In this document: positions 1-10,418 of the stretch, in pieces
How positions within the stretch are numbered: position 1 is the stretch's first letter
Layout of the letters: every line of letters starts with the position of its first letter
From: Pyricularia pennisetigena
Lineage: Eukaryota > Ascomycota > Sordariomycetes > Magnaporthales > Pyriculariaceae
Assembly: GCF_004337985.1 (NCBI RefSeq)
Contig: NC_043744.1
Span: forward strand, 5,564,325 to 5,628,324
Reading direction: 5' to 3'
DNA: 64,000 bases
Made by a program: the position numbers and the translations under genes
Notes under the pieces: model-generated
Told to the model about the DNA's origin: nothing
The model's input: only the letters and a program-made list of their open reading frames with translations
Databases searched by the model: none

Positions 1-2854
1 AGACATGGAAGAAGATGCCGATCAGGCTCATGACCGTCCTCAACTCGGCGAAGACTTTCAGGCCCACTCCGTATCCATAAACCCCGGTGACCTCATCGAG
101 GCCCGGGAGGGATCCTCAAGGGTTCCGCTACTGGCTGTGTTCATCTGCCAGCGCGGAGGACTGCAATACTTTTACTGCAGCGACGGCAGTGTCTACGTAC
201 GCGTCAGGCCCAAGACGAACTTTGTGGCTCCTGGGTTTGCTACCGAGGCCGAGATGGCCCCCATCAAAGATCAACTGCCTCCATCAGGCATGCCACTACC
301 GATGATCTTGGATTGGATGAAGTCGGGTAGCGAAGGACCATCTCGCGAAGATGGCCAGGCCCTGCTCAACAAGATGTTCCAGTTTGTGCGGGATGCAGAT
401 CTTGTGTTGCAAGAAAACCATCACAAACTGGACGACCCATATCCTATCCTTGCTAAGCGAGGTCTCGAATACGTTACTGCTCACGAGGCCGCGGAGCACC
501 TCTTGAGTGAAAAAGCCAGGGGTTCTGATGGCAGTTTCTCTGATGTCGCCATCTATGCCGTCCAGCGGGCAATGAAAAATTGCGAGATTGGGATTCGTGT
601 CTTCGAGAGCGCTGTTTTCGATCTGAAGAGCTGTATCTTTGAGGTTCTTCCACCAGATGAGATGGAATGTATCAAGGCCGTTGAAAAGATGGTCCGCGAG
701 CTTTATGCCGATCCATTGGCTCTACGGGACGATATGAAAGCCCTGGAGCGACTGAGCGGACATAGGCTCGGCCGTTTCATCATCGGGGCACGACAGCAAA
801 TCGATCGGCATCGCACCGAGCGCCATTTCAAGGACGAATGGCCCGTGATAGGACTAGATCAGCGCCAACACCACAAGGAGGATCTGAGAGCAGAGCCTTG
901 GCTCTCGCCTAAGGACCAGCAAATAATGAGGTTTTTGCACCTGTGGGCGGCCAAAAACGTTTTCCCTCCTGATTCCAGGGCAAATGTGTTTGGTTCCCAG
1001 ATTCTCCGGGCCATTGGTCGCTACGACAACTCGGAATTCTTAGGCAAGGCTACTGGCTGGCTGTTCCTGCAAGAAGTTGGATGGATTCTGCCTTGGGATG
1101 TCCAGTCACGGCATGACAGAGCCGTACCAGGCACGACCCCCGACAGGGCAGGCGGTCTCGTTAATGACCTAGATCCGTTGCCCGTACAGGCATCAGTCCA
1201 TGATCCGTACCCTGGCAGTCGCAAAGACTGGGGCGAGCTAACGGCTTTCGCAATAGACAATGCCCAAACAGAAGACATTGATGATGCTATCTCTGTCGAA
1301 CGTACCTCGACTGCTGGTCAGTATTGGATACATGTGCACGTTGCAGACGTTAGCTCAGTTATCCGGCCCAACACTGCGCATGCCAAATACGCAGAGAGGA
1401 TGAGCGAAACCCATTACTTGCCTGGCCACTTCACACGCCTGTTTCCCGACTTGGGCATATTACACAATCTCTCGCTCGCCCCCGGTAGTCGGGCGCTCAC
1501 CTTTAGTGGTCTTGTCAACGAACAAGGAGAACTTCTCGAATGCAAGATCACTCCTGGAATTCTGCGAAACGTTGTCAACATTGAGCCTGAAGAAGTTCTA
1601 AAGATTTGCCCTGAAACGCCGCAGCCCCAGACGACGACTCCGTCGGTTTTCAGTCTCTGCGTCGGTCAACGGTCCGGCTCGTTCTTTCCGCCCCCCGGTA
1701 GAAAGACAAAGTCCGCGGATGACCTCGGCGCCCACGAGGTTGAAGACTTGAAACTCCTCGGCCGCCTTGCAGCCAGCTATCACCTTAGGCGCCGTGGAAA
1801 CCATGCCACTCCACTTCGGGGTTCTGGTACTGAGAGCACAGTGACCCCTGAGCTCTTCCCGGCCAGCTCGCGATTTCAACGAGCCCCCGATGGCACCTTC
1901 CGCTCGTCTGGCGATATTGCCATTGAGGTGGCTGTACGGCATAGTGCTGATCGAGTCTCCAGTATGGTTACGAATTCCATGATCCTCGCTGGCGAGATTG
2001 CCGGCCGCTGGTGTGAGGATCGCGGAATCCCTGTACCGTATCGCACCATGCCCCAGGCGACGATGAATATGGACGTTCTCTCACCTTGGGTCAAGAACCA
2101 CTTGTATCCCCTGTTCGAGGCCAATGGGAGGCCCACGAAAGAAGACGTCGCACTCATCAGACAGCTCGCCGGTCCCGTCCTACTCTCCACCAATCCCGGC
2201 CTGCATTTCTGGCTCGGTCTGAACCATTACGTCAAGGTCACGTCGCCGTTGCGCCGGTATTTGGACGTCGTCGCCCACTTTCAGATCCACGCAGCACTGG
2301 CTGAAGAGGCCCGCACGGGTAAAACACTTCAGCCACCACGAGAGGGGGAAGAGGAGCACTCCTTCCTGCCATTCACCCGCGCCGACCTGGCGGCCAAGCT
2401 GCCACTTTTAGCGGTGCGGGAGTCCAAGGCCCGCTCGCTAGCGAGGCATGGTCCGCATGGACAGAAAGAATACCTGTATCAAGCCCTCGCACGTGCCTTT
2501 TACTTTAATGAGGCCCCATTGCCATCAACTTTCGAGTTCCACATTGTTGAATCATTAGCGCCTAAGCATCTCCGTGGCATGATCCCGGGGTTGTGGGAAC
2601 TTTTGGCCGATCTGCCATACGAGAACTTGAACGGAGCAGTCAAGTCGCCCTCACAGCTTGTCCAGGGCGATATTCTTGAGGTCAAGCTGGCCCGAATCAA
2701 CCCCATCGGTATTCAGATGGAGGTCGAGGCTGTCAGGCCGCTGAGAATTGGCGGTGTGGATGTAATAGAGGAGCACGGCAGTTTGGTTGCTGCGGGCGAT
2801 GAGGCGACTGGCGATAGGGGTGCGCAAGCTGTCGCTGGGGAAGCGTCCGTATGA
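1..2854 (+). CDS. cyt-4: Mitochondrial RNB-family 3'-5' exoribonuclease (CYT-4/DSS1-like), 5'-partial
   Basis: Seen: an uninterrupted frame from the window edge to a TGA at 2852-2854; the first ATG (position 5) is unlikely to be the start because the frame is open to base 1. About 949 residues are present. The RNB catalytic signature lies near residue 410-430 (AIDNAQTEDIDDAIS), matching the conserved aspartate cluster that binds Mg2+ in RNase II/R. A later RNB stretch with the K-V-T-S-P-L-R-R-Y motif is near residue 740, and a beta-rich OB/S1-like tail ends the protein. Known: in Neurospora CYT-4 and yeast Dss1 this protein degrades mitochondrial RNA and serves intron turnover and 5'/3' end processing; family members are about 1000-1170 aa, so some 100-200 N-terminal residues, including the mitochondrial targeting sequence, probably lie upstream. 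No break is seen in the visible part. Confidence 0.88.
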   Translation, partial: DMEEDADQAHDRPQLGEDFQAHSVSINPGDLIEAREGSSRVPLLAVFICQRGGLQYFYCSDGSVYVRVRPKTNFVAPGFATEAEMAPIKDQLPPSGMPLPMILDWMKSGSEGPSREDGQALLNKMFQFVRDADLVLQENHHKLDDPYPILAKRGLEYVTAHEAAEHLLSEKARGSDGSFSDVAIYAVQRAMKNCEIGIRVFESAVFDLKSCIFEVLPPDEMECIKAVEKMVRELYADPLALRDDMKALERLSGHRLGRFIIGARQQIDRHRTERHFKDEWPVIGLDQRQHHKEDLRAEPWLSPKDQQIMRFLHLWAAKNVFPPDSRANVFGSQILRAIGRYDNSEFLGKATGWLFLQEVGWILPWDVQSRHDRAVPGTTPDRAGGLVNDLDPLPVQASVHDPYPGSRKDWGELTAFAIDNAQTEDIDDAISVERTSTAGQYWIHVHVADVSSVIRPNTAHAKYAERMSETHYLPGHFTRLFPDLGILHNLSLAPGSRALTFSGLVNEQGELLECKITPGILRNVVNIEPEEVLKICPETPQPQTTTPSVFSLCVGQRSGSFFPPPGRKTKSADDLGAHEVEDLKLLGRLAASYHLRRRGNHATPLRGSGTESTVTPELFPASSRFQRAPDGTFRSSGDIAIEVAVRHSADRVSSMVTNSMILAGEIAGRWCEDRGIPVPYRTMPQATMNMDVLSPWVKNHLYPLFEANGRPTKEDVALIRQLAGPVLLSTNPGLHFWLGLNHYVKVTSPLRRYLDVVAHFQIHAALAEEARTGKTLQPPREGEEEHSFLPFTRADLAAKLPLLAVRESKARSLARHGPHGQKEYLYQALARAFYFNEAPLPSTFEFHIVESLAPKHLRGMIPGLWELLADLPYENLNGAVKSPSQLVQGDILEVKLARINPIGIQMEVEAVRPLRIGGVDVIEEHGSLVAAGDEATGDRGAQAVAGEASV

Positions 2855-2893
2855 GCAACTGGAAGGCGAGAATGGAGGCTTGTAATAACATGT

Positions 2894-2894
<1 letters not shown>

Positions 2895-2930
<36 letters not shown>
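2895..2930. repeat. Poly(T) tract, 36 nt
   Basis: An unbroken run of 36 T residues 41 bases after the stop codon of the RNB exoribonuclease, probably within or just after its 3' UTR. One of at least eight homopolymer runs of 24 nt or more in this window. Confidence 0.97.
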
Positions 2931-2932
<2 letters not shown>

Positions 2933-4046
2933 GCAGGTCCGCTGGTTTCTCTTAAAAAGCATGTTCGCATACACCTACATAGCTTCTTGTGTATTATTTT
3001 GGTTACTGTCTATAGTATTAGAGGTCCTGTACGATGGATGGGAGAGGTTCCGCTAAGAGGTGTGTATGTTGCTCTGAATATGAGCAGCATAACAAGAAAT
3101 ACATGTATGATACGAAAGGGGAGACAAAGCTGAATTGGGTAACATCCTCGCATGTCGGGGCATATTTATGAGACGAACCAGTCCAATTTCTTTGTGCAGA
3201 AAATGGGACTGCCGGGAATTAAGCCGCGAGCACCACGGGGCTGCGGTGCCCCCGGTTCGCGCGCTTGTCTCTCAGAAGCTGCGATATTGGGGTGGGGGGC
3301 GGCTATACCGTTCTCATGACGGCGTTGCCTGGCCGCCCGAGGAGAACTTTGAGTGCTTCCGGGAACATCTCGGCATGGTGCGCGGGACCGGATCGACTCC
3401 CCCGAGCCGCCACGGCGGGTCCAAGTCCATAGAGGGTGAAAAGGATAGTATAAAAACAAGTGCATAGACAGAGAGTGGCCGCCATCGTCCTTGGCCCTTC
3501 CGCGATGCATTCTGGCTCTGCCTTGCAACGCGTGGCAAGACGAACGAAAGCATTCCTGCGTTGTTGTTTCTCCGCCCCACGGGACGGCAGTGATGGTCAT
3601 GTCAACTTGCAGTAGGATTAACGAGCTATCTGATTCTCTACATTAATATGCGCAAATGATCGAGAGGCAAAACATGGTTAGCGGGGCAGCTCAGCCTGCC
3701 TCCATCTCCAAATTGATCCTCCTCCCCAAACAGCATCTTCTGAGAACGCGGCGTATGGATACTCGGTCAATTTCAAGAGGTCCATGACAACAAAACCAAC
3801 AAAGAAATGGGTATTATCTGCTTCCAAATGCATGCGCAAATGCAAGGAAGCATAACCTTGGCAACCACTACAATATCACGAGGCAACGTGTTTCATCATC
3901 TGGTGGCTCCATCCTTGGAAAGGAATTCCCAAGCAAATGACCTCAAGTGGCTAGGACCCAATATGTACACAGTAAAAGCGTTATCCCACATTATGGCTTC
4001 CACCCATCTTTACACGCCGTACCTCGCTCACCATGGCCCTCACGAT
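2931..4046. other. Intergenic, convergent gene ends
   Basis: Lies between the stop codons of two convergent genes. Only short overlapping open frames without recognisable domains are present. It presumably holds the 3' UTRs of both genes; no RNA gene or repeat beyond the flanking T tract was recognised. Confidence 0.6.
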
Positions 4047-6503
4047 CTATCGAAACTTGTTGTCTCGGCTCCACTGCTCGTCCGTATGGCCGTAAACCTC
4101 CTTGATGTAGTTGTTAAAGTCGCTAGCCACCTCAATGGCGTCCTTGATGCGGTCCCAGTCGAGCGTTTCACGCTCGTAGACGGCGAGCTGCCGCGCCGTC
4201 GCGAGCGAGTTGCGGATTTGGCGCCCGTTCATCTCGTACGCGGCCAGCTCGTCCATGTGCGCGGCAATGTCGTCAAAGTCCACTGCGCTGACTTGCTCAC
4301 TATCGTCGCCCTCGCCGTATGCATCATCTTCTGTCTTGTTGTTCTCTCTCATTATGTGCAAAAAATTTTGCCAGATCTTGCGCCGGCTCGGCCCGTCGAG
4401 CGGGCGGTAGTGCAGCGCCAGTTGGATCCGCGATTTGAAGGCCTCATCGAAGGTGCCGACACGGTTCGACGTCAGGAAGAGCATGCCTTCGTAATACTCC
4501 AGCGTGCGGAGGAAGACTGACACGAGGCTGTTGCGTTCCAGGTCTGATAGCGACCGCTCCTCGAGAAACACGTCGGCCTCGTCCAGCAGGAGCACTAAAA
4601 GGCCCGATGTAAGCAACCAAGTGAAAGCCTTCAAAGGTTGCGGAAGTTGAAATAAAAAATAAATAAAAAACGACCTACCGCAGTTCCATTTCTTGCCCAA
4701 ATGAAAAACCGTATTAAGATACTTTTCGACAGCTTCGGGGTTTGTACCAATATCGCCACACGTCACACTGTACAATGGCATCTCGGCCAGTTCGGCCACA
4801 CTATTCTGGCTTTTAGTACCAGTGAAACGTCGTGTATAGTACAGTACCCTCGACAAGCAGACCAGAATACTCACCTCTCTACAGACCTATCAGACTTATT
4901 TCTTTCGGAGGGAGCATGCGCAAGGAGACCGGGTCAGGGCAAACTGGATAGACTTACCTGTCGTCAGTGTCTTGCCTGTCCCGGGCCCACCATGGAGAAG
5001 CATGATGAGTCCATTTCCCTTTCCCACGATGATGTCGTCCTGTCTTGTCTTCTTGTGGATTTGCACTGAAGTCCTTTCAATCTTCCTCTGGTGAACAGTG
5101 ACGAGGCCCTTGATCAGGTTTTTGGTTCGCCGCGGCAGCACCAGCCGTTCAAATGAGCCTTTGTTCCAGCTTACTGGTCGAACCAGATGAACCAACAAGT
5201 GAACTAAGAATGGTGGGTTTGAATATTAACCATAGTGAGGCATTAAACATGATGAGCAGACTGTGCGACGTTCCCCAATTTTTCTCCTTCAAGAAAAACC
5301 CATGGATGCCTGGCGGAAGCAGCATAACTTGCTTATCAGACAACTCTGAAGTAATGGGGACGAGGTCTGGCCATCCATCGTAAGGTGATTTCTGCTTTGT
5401 CGAAAATTTGAAGGCCTCTGAAAGGGCATGAAACTTGGCGTACACATGATAGTCGAGCATGAATCTGGACTCGGTAGGCTGTATGACGTTAGTACACAAG
5501 GGCTCGATTCCAGCGTAGTGAACAGAATAGGTCACCAACATATGTGTAATCTCTTGAGTAGTTGGCCCCCTCGTAAGAGATAAGCTGCGGTTGACTAAGA
5601 GCGCGAAACATCTCTCTTCTCTCTAGAAGCATCTGCCTGGTCTCTTCTGTAGCATATCGTAGGGGATATACTTTTAGGTGATCGATTCTCATCTCGCCAT
5701 ATGTTGGGGGGCTTCAATGTGAGACTTTAATTTTTGCGCCGAAGCAAATGGCCATCGTATTCCCAATTCCACACAGATAAATGAAGTTGGGGACATTGTG
5801 GAAAACGCCGCAAGACATAGGCCAATAAGCAGGATTCCTCCTGTGAAACCACGATATGATTGGGGTAGAAGAGCCAGGGCAATATGACTCGGCCGAGACC
5901 ATTCTGCGCGAGAATATCTCTTCATATCTGGCGTGCAGAGCATTACCACCTCCGAGAATATAGGAAGCCAAGACCTTCAAGTCACACCCGTCTTCTTTTC
6001 CGGCTACCTCCGCTGCGAGTTCCTCTCTGTGGTGCAAGAAAAACTGCAAAGAATACTCTGAAGGCGCCTGAGAGAGGGCAAGCGCACTGAATATTTCCTC
6101 GGGCGTAATTTCGCGCCGGTAGCCCTCATAAGCATCTTTGTTCGGGGCAAACTTTGAGATTCGCTTGATGGCATTATGCAGATCGGCCGAAACGATGGAA
6201 ACAAGCTGCCGACGATACCTCGCCTGGGACTGGCCCGACCTCTCCAGCAAAGACACCCCAGACTCTGGGGCGCAGAGAAAATCACGGAAAGACGACGAAT
6301 GCCTTCCCAGCAGGCTTATCCAGGATCTGGTCAAGATCGATAACCGGGCATTTGCCGATCAGATGGTGATATTCCATCAGATTTTTCTGGCGCGGTTCGT
6401 CTTGGTAAATACGTAAGTGGCACCCCGCAAACCTGTGTTTACAAAAGACCCTATTCAGAACAAGATATCCGTAGCAGAGGGTCTGATGGTCAGGATTGAA
6501 CAC
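4047..6503 (-). pseudogene. Fungal DUF7025-type AAA+ ATPase, probably broken
   Basis: Family features are clear. In order from 6334 downwards: a helical N-terminal region with an HHREEL motif, a DUF7025-like beta domain (WNWEYDG, then VYPLRY), Walker A (GGPGTGKT, near 5015), Walker B (LLLDEAD, near 4580), sensor and arginine-finger region (LFLTSNR, FKSRI) and a fungal AAA lid to the stop at 4047-4049. Plausible exons: 4047-4594, 4679-4805, 4958-5203, 5274-5478, 5540 to about 6334; the 5' exon near 6282-6503 is uncertain. Oddities: the family-like reading changes frame near 5908-5918, at an A5 run (5731-5735 on +) and at a C6 run (5706-5711), one extra base sits at 4803 just after a splice acceptor, and the expected donor at 5272-5273 reads GA, not GT. 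Function of the family is poorly known. Pseudogene is my reading; assembly error is the alternative. Confidence 0.72.
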
Positions 6504-6934
6504 GCCATGCTGCCTGACCGATTCCTCACCGGTCTGCGTGTAGGGGGTTTCTTTGAATTGTTTCGGTGGTGGACTCTTTGATGACTCTCTCTGGCGTTTT
6601 GCTGCTAGTGTGACTTTAAGGTTGGTGTGTGTGTCAACAATTTATGATCTTGAATGTGCGGTGGTGGTGGTAGGCCCTCCGCAAAAGTCCCTACGGAACG
6701 TAACAGCTTACCCGCGAGCTTCGCTAACCCCTTCGAATATAGCTTTGCGCCACGGCCGACGTTCTGTGGAGTCAACGCTTATAAACTCCCGGGAGTCCTA
6801 CTTGGCAAAAAGGCCTCAAGTCCTGAGCTGGTTCACAGGCTCCGGTGCCGAAAAGTTGTTGCTCCCATTTCTTGCAAAGAAGAGCTGATGCATTCGATGT
6901 TGGTCTGGCGTTCATGTACTGACAAGGCAGCGGC
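6504..6934. other. Divergent intergenic region between AAA and STAND-like genes
   Basis: About 430 bases between the 5' ends of two oppositely oriented genes; it may act as a shared promoter and may contain their unmapped first exons. The two short plus-strand frames here show no recognisable domain. Confidence 0.5.
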
Positions 6935-8632
6935 GGTCCGTTAGTGGCGCTGATGAAATTGCTCAGAGTGCTTTCAAGAGGGCCAAGGAGATTATATCGA
7001 ACGAGCTACCAAACAAGGATGTCTGTCTGATCTTGTCGAGCCGCGGCAATTCAATGCAGGACCTCATCTGGACCCTACTCCAAGCCCGATCAACATACAG
7101 TTCGCGGAAAGATAGCAAGGCCTACATTTGGCTGGAGAAGTTCTCCGAGCGCGTCGTCCATTACGGGGCGGTGCTCGACGTCTTTGTGCAGCACCAGCCT
7201 GAGTACACATCGCTCGTGTGGGGCACTTTCAAGTTCCTCTTCACGGTCAGTCGCGATAGAACAGATCCAGGGGCCTGGTAATCACATCTGCTAACACGAA
7301 AATGCAGGCCGTAGTCAACCATGCCGGAAAGGTGAAGAATCTGGCCAAGGCATGTTGCCGTACAGCCGAGGCCTTGCCGCGAGCCGATTTGGGCCTGATA
7401 CTGTATCCCACCCCGGCAATGCAGGAGGCGGTGGCCCAACTATATGCCGCCATTATCAAATTTGCCCTCAGGGCTCTTCGATGGTATCAGCAGGGACGGC
7501 TAATGCATCTGGCCACGGCCATTGCCAGTCCTTGGGCTCTGAGCTTTGAGGAAGAACTATTCGAGATTGAGCGAAACTCCAAGAGCGTCGAAGAGTTGGC
7601 CCAGAGCGCCGCGCGAGCAGAGCTCAGGGAGTTGCGCTTCCAGGTGCACCAGGGTCGTTCCGACCAGCAACAAGCAAGGGCCGAGTTGTTGCAACTGAAG
7701 AACGCCCGTGGATGATGGGTTTCGAAGCGTGACACAGCACTTTATCGGTAGGTTTTTCGGTTGGCAAGCGACACCGAGTCCGTCAGATACATTTTTTTTT
7801 TTTTTTTTTGCTGAACAGCAGCGCAACTAGCAATGAAATCTCTCCAGGCTAGTATTTCGAGTGATACGAAATTTTCCAAGAAGATGATCTGTGAGATTCA
7901 ACTCGGACAGATCTTGAGCCTCCCCTTTATGGAGTCCCTCCCCACCAGCGGCCAGTCTCTTGCGTACTGCCGGTCTTTTTGGCTCCGACGGCGGCGGGCG
8001 CGCCGGACTGAGAGTTGTGCAGTCAACGTGAGCTCCTTAAAGACCTGGAACCAGGCGGAGCAGATCCGTTTCGTGGTGGTGGAGAGCGGAAACTCCACGC
8101 TCGCACGCGACCTGCTGGTGGACGTGATTACAGTGCTCCGGCGCCACGGCCTGCCGGTGCTGTGGGCGCTGCGGCCGCAAAATCTACATGAAACTAACCT
8201 CACCACCGTCGACGTTCTCCGCATGCTCCTTTACCAGGCTCTCGAGGTCAACTCGGCGGCCGTCGGCCGCTCGTATCCTATCACGGTCGCGCACCTCCGC
8301 GAGGCATCGGGCCACGACGATTGGTTGGCGCTCCTGAAGCGGGCGCTGGAAGACTGCCCCACCATCTTCGTCGTCTTCGACGCGGAGCTCGTGGATCACC
8401 TTACCGACGGCGACAGATCTCTCGCAACCAGGGGTTTCTGACCGAGTTCGCCACCTTTTTGGGCCCTGAGAGGGTGAAGATCATTGTTTCGTCGCGCTGT
8501 TTTCAGGTGATGCGGGCTCGGGAAGACCTGGGCCACGATAGTTTGATTATAGTGAGACCACAGGCGTCCACAGAAAAGAGAAGCGAAAGCACCAAGCGCA
8601 GGCGTCTGCACAGTTCAACTAGACGTAACTGA
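6935..8632 (+). pseudogene. DUF7708 / STAND-like (NACHT-ATPase-related) protein, frame broken near 3' end
   Basis: Seen: an N-terminal region (AFKRAKEII, then DLIWTLLQARS and KAYIWLEKFSERVVHYG) typical of the fungal DUF7708 module found at the head of STAND/NLR-like proteins. An intron at 7246-7307 (GTCAGT donor, GCTAAC branch) restores the frame. The second exon runs to about 7700. A second intron, containing a long T run, is likely before about 7818. The third exon has a LGQILSLPF-type motif, a CRSFWLRRRR motif and an ATPase-like segment (IFVVFDAEL). At about 8420-8441 the frame ends in TGA while the family-like continuation (GFLTEFATFLGPERVKIIVSS) is in another frame. A 41-base intron (8393-8433, GT..AG) could join them in phase but is unusually short. 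The start is not fixed. Known: such proteins are linked to non-self recognition in fungi; here that is only inference. Confidence 0.6.
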
Positions 8633-8639
8633 GTACAAA

Positions 8640-9244
8640 TGGCCTAGCAAGTCGATGGGTAACTGTGAAAAACAGATGCGTTATCGCAAGCTTGAAGAAG
8701 ATTCTACTCAACCTGGAAAGGATTCATACTTTACCAAACAAATCTGCTGCCAGTCAGTAGCGAGGCTAAAGAGGTTGTGATGTGGAGAGATGCGGTGGTC
8801 CCAGGTCTCTGATTCAGAGATAGGCATCTTGGTACATGATACTAACAATAATAACCAAATATTCGATAAATCGCATCAGCCTTTTGCTTCCCGCTACATA
8901 AATCCAGTCTAAGTGAGTGTATCGGGTCATGTTGGTTCCCATACCTAACTTTGGTCGAACTGCCAACTCCACAGCTGATCGACGTCGAAAGCTGCAGCAT
9001 GTCCAACTTCCTTTTGGCTCTTGGATACATCTCCCAAATAATTAGTTTTGGGCTACTGGAGCCTAATTCTTTTTTTTTTCTTAGCATAACAAAGCTCGAA
9101 ACTTCGAGAAGCGAAGCTCTTCAGGATGATGTTAGCCAGGCATATATGAACTTATGAGTTGGGTGCTAAGGTAAACGTCAAGCGTGAACTAAATTTCGTT
9201 TCATGTATCAATAGACTATGCGCTGTGTTCATATGGCTCCCGTT
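8640..9244. other. Intergenic, nothing recognised
   Basis: About 600 bases between convergent gene ends. No open frame with family resemblance, no RNA gene and no notable repeat seen. Confidence 0.55.
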
Positions 9245-9716
9245 CTAGAAAACCCCAGCGGTGTAGTCAACGACAATCGCTTTCTCGATGATCTGCTCAG
9301 CCGTTTTCACAAAGGACTGGTGCGTAGGGTCCTTTGCCACGTAGTAATCTCTGTCATCGGGGCTTTCGAATTCGGCGACAAAGGCATATTGGATGCCGTT
9401 CTGCCCAAAAGTCGTCAGAAATTTAGTTTGAGCATAAAAAGTGGCTTGGAGAAAACACAGCCTACTTGAAGATTCTCCGGCGAGTTGTCCCTGCCTCCGG
9501 ACATGGACTGGATGTATGGGGTCTTGGATTCGGGATGCAGACATTTATCCTTTAAAGCGACCATACTGGAGCATACCTGCAATGACTTCTGGTCAGCTAG
9601 CGTTATTCACACGGTCTTGGCACTGGCAAGGCTTTTTCTCGTGGACATGCTTCTTGGATAGCTTCTGGCGAAGCATCGGCTTTAAATTGGAACAATACAA
9701 TATGTTTGATGGTCAT
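9245..9716 (-). CDS. Stress-responsive A/B-barrel (Dabb) domain protein
   Basis: Three exons read in frame: 9651-9716, 9466-9576 and 9245-9400, giving 110 residues, the usual size of a single Dabb domain. Seen: the start MTIKHIVLFQFK with the conserved H-x-V-L-F strand, a central LALKDKC-like helix, GGRDNSP, AFVAEFESPDDRDYYV, and an ending near VVDYTAGVF. Known: Dabb proteins are small ferredoxin-like dimeric barrels; some are stress-induced, others are cyclases in polyketide pathways; the fungal stand-alone members have no settled role. Oddity: the first intron (9577-9650) starts GCATGT rather than GT, giving a GC-AG intron; the join reproduces the family pattern (A-I-Q-E-V-C-S). The second intron (9401-9465) is canonical. 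The gene looks intact. Confidence 0.88.
9577..9650 (-). other. GC-AG spliceosomal intron in the Dabb gene
   Basis: On the minus strand the intron begins GCATGT after a GAA codon and ends TTGCAG. It differs by one base from a common fungal donor (GTATGT). Using the nearest GT instead shifts the frame and breaks the family pattern across the junction. Confidence 0.72.
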
Positions 9717-10373
9717 GGTGCAAAAGTATGACCCGGCCTGAGGGGGGAAAATGTACAAAAGGGTTGTTTTGTTTTTAAGCAATAAAAGAGATGAGCGAAG
9801 TATGGAAAATAGAACAGTTGTAGCGTAAGGTGGATGAAATATATGCTCATGGGCGGGGTCATATAAACACCTATCGCTGCAGTTCTCGTGCGCTTCTGCT
9901 GCTGACGTATCGTCGCGGGGATTGGTGAGAAACGCATCCAACATGCTAAAAAGCACATCCCCCCGGCAGCCGCCAAAACACTGCAGAACGATTTGAGCGA
10001 GACTCGAAGTGCCGCCGAGGATAGAATCGTACTAAAGTTTCCATCAAATTGACCTAATCGCGGAGGGTGCGAAAGTCTTTTTGACGTCCTCTGATACCCA
10101 ACCTACACCAGCCGCCTTTGAAAAGCCACGTGCTTTTACAGAGGCTACTGCAACAACGTTGTCACTGGCGCGTTTTTTCCAACTTTTTTTTTTTTTTAAC
10201 CTTTTTTTGCGGAGAGATCGACAAGGGCCGGCCCGAAAGGTGGGCGGGAACATGATTTGTGCCAAACACGAATCCAGTGGCTTGGTTAACTGTCGTGAAA
10301 GAATGCCAATATCCGTGAATAAGCAGAGCTTAGAAGAGAGCAGAAACAACAGCATTCTTTGCCAGCCCAAGAA

Positions 10374-10376
<3 letters not shown>

Positions 10377-10416
<40 letters not shown>
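10377..10416. repeat. Poly(A) tract, 40 nt
   Basis: An unbroken run of 40 A residues in a non-coding region, the longest clean homopolymer in the window. Confidence 0.97.

Positions 10417-10418
<2 letters not shown>

Noticed and set aside
3807..4520. 237-residue plus-strand open frame
   Set aside because: It is the antisense shadow of the C-terminal AAA exon, which has clear family motifs on the minus strand.
5714..5716. In-frame TGA in the AAA gene taken as a simple nonsense mutation
   Set aside because: The better reading is that this frame is not the coding frame at that point; three nearby one-base losses explain the family text in the other frames.
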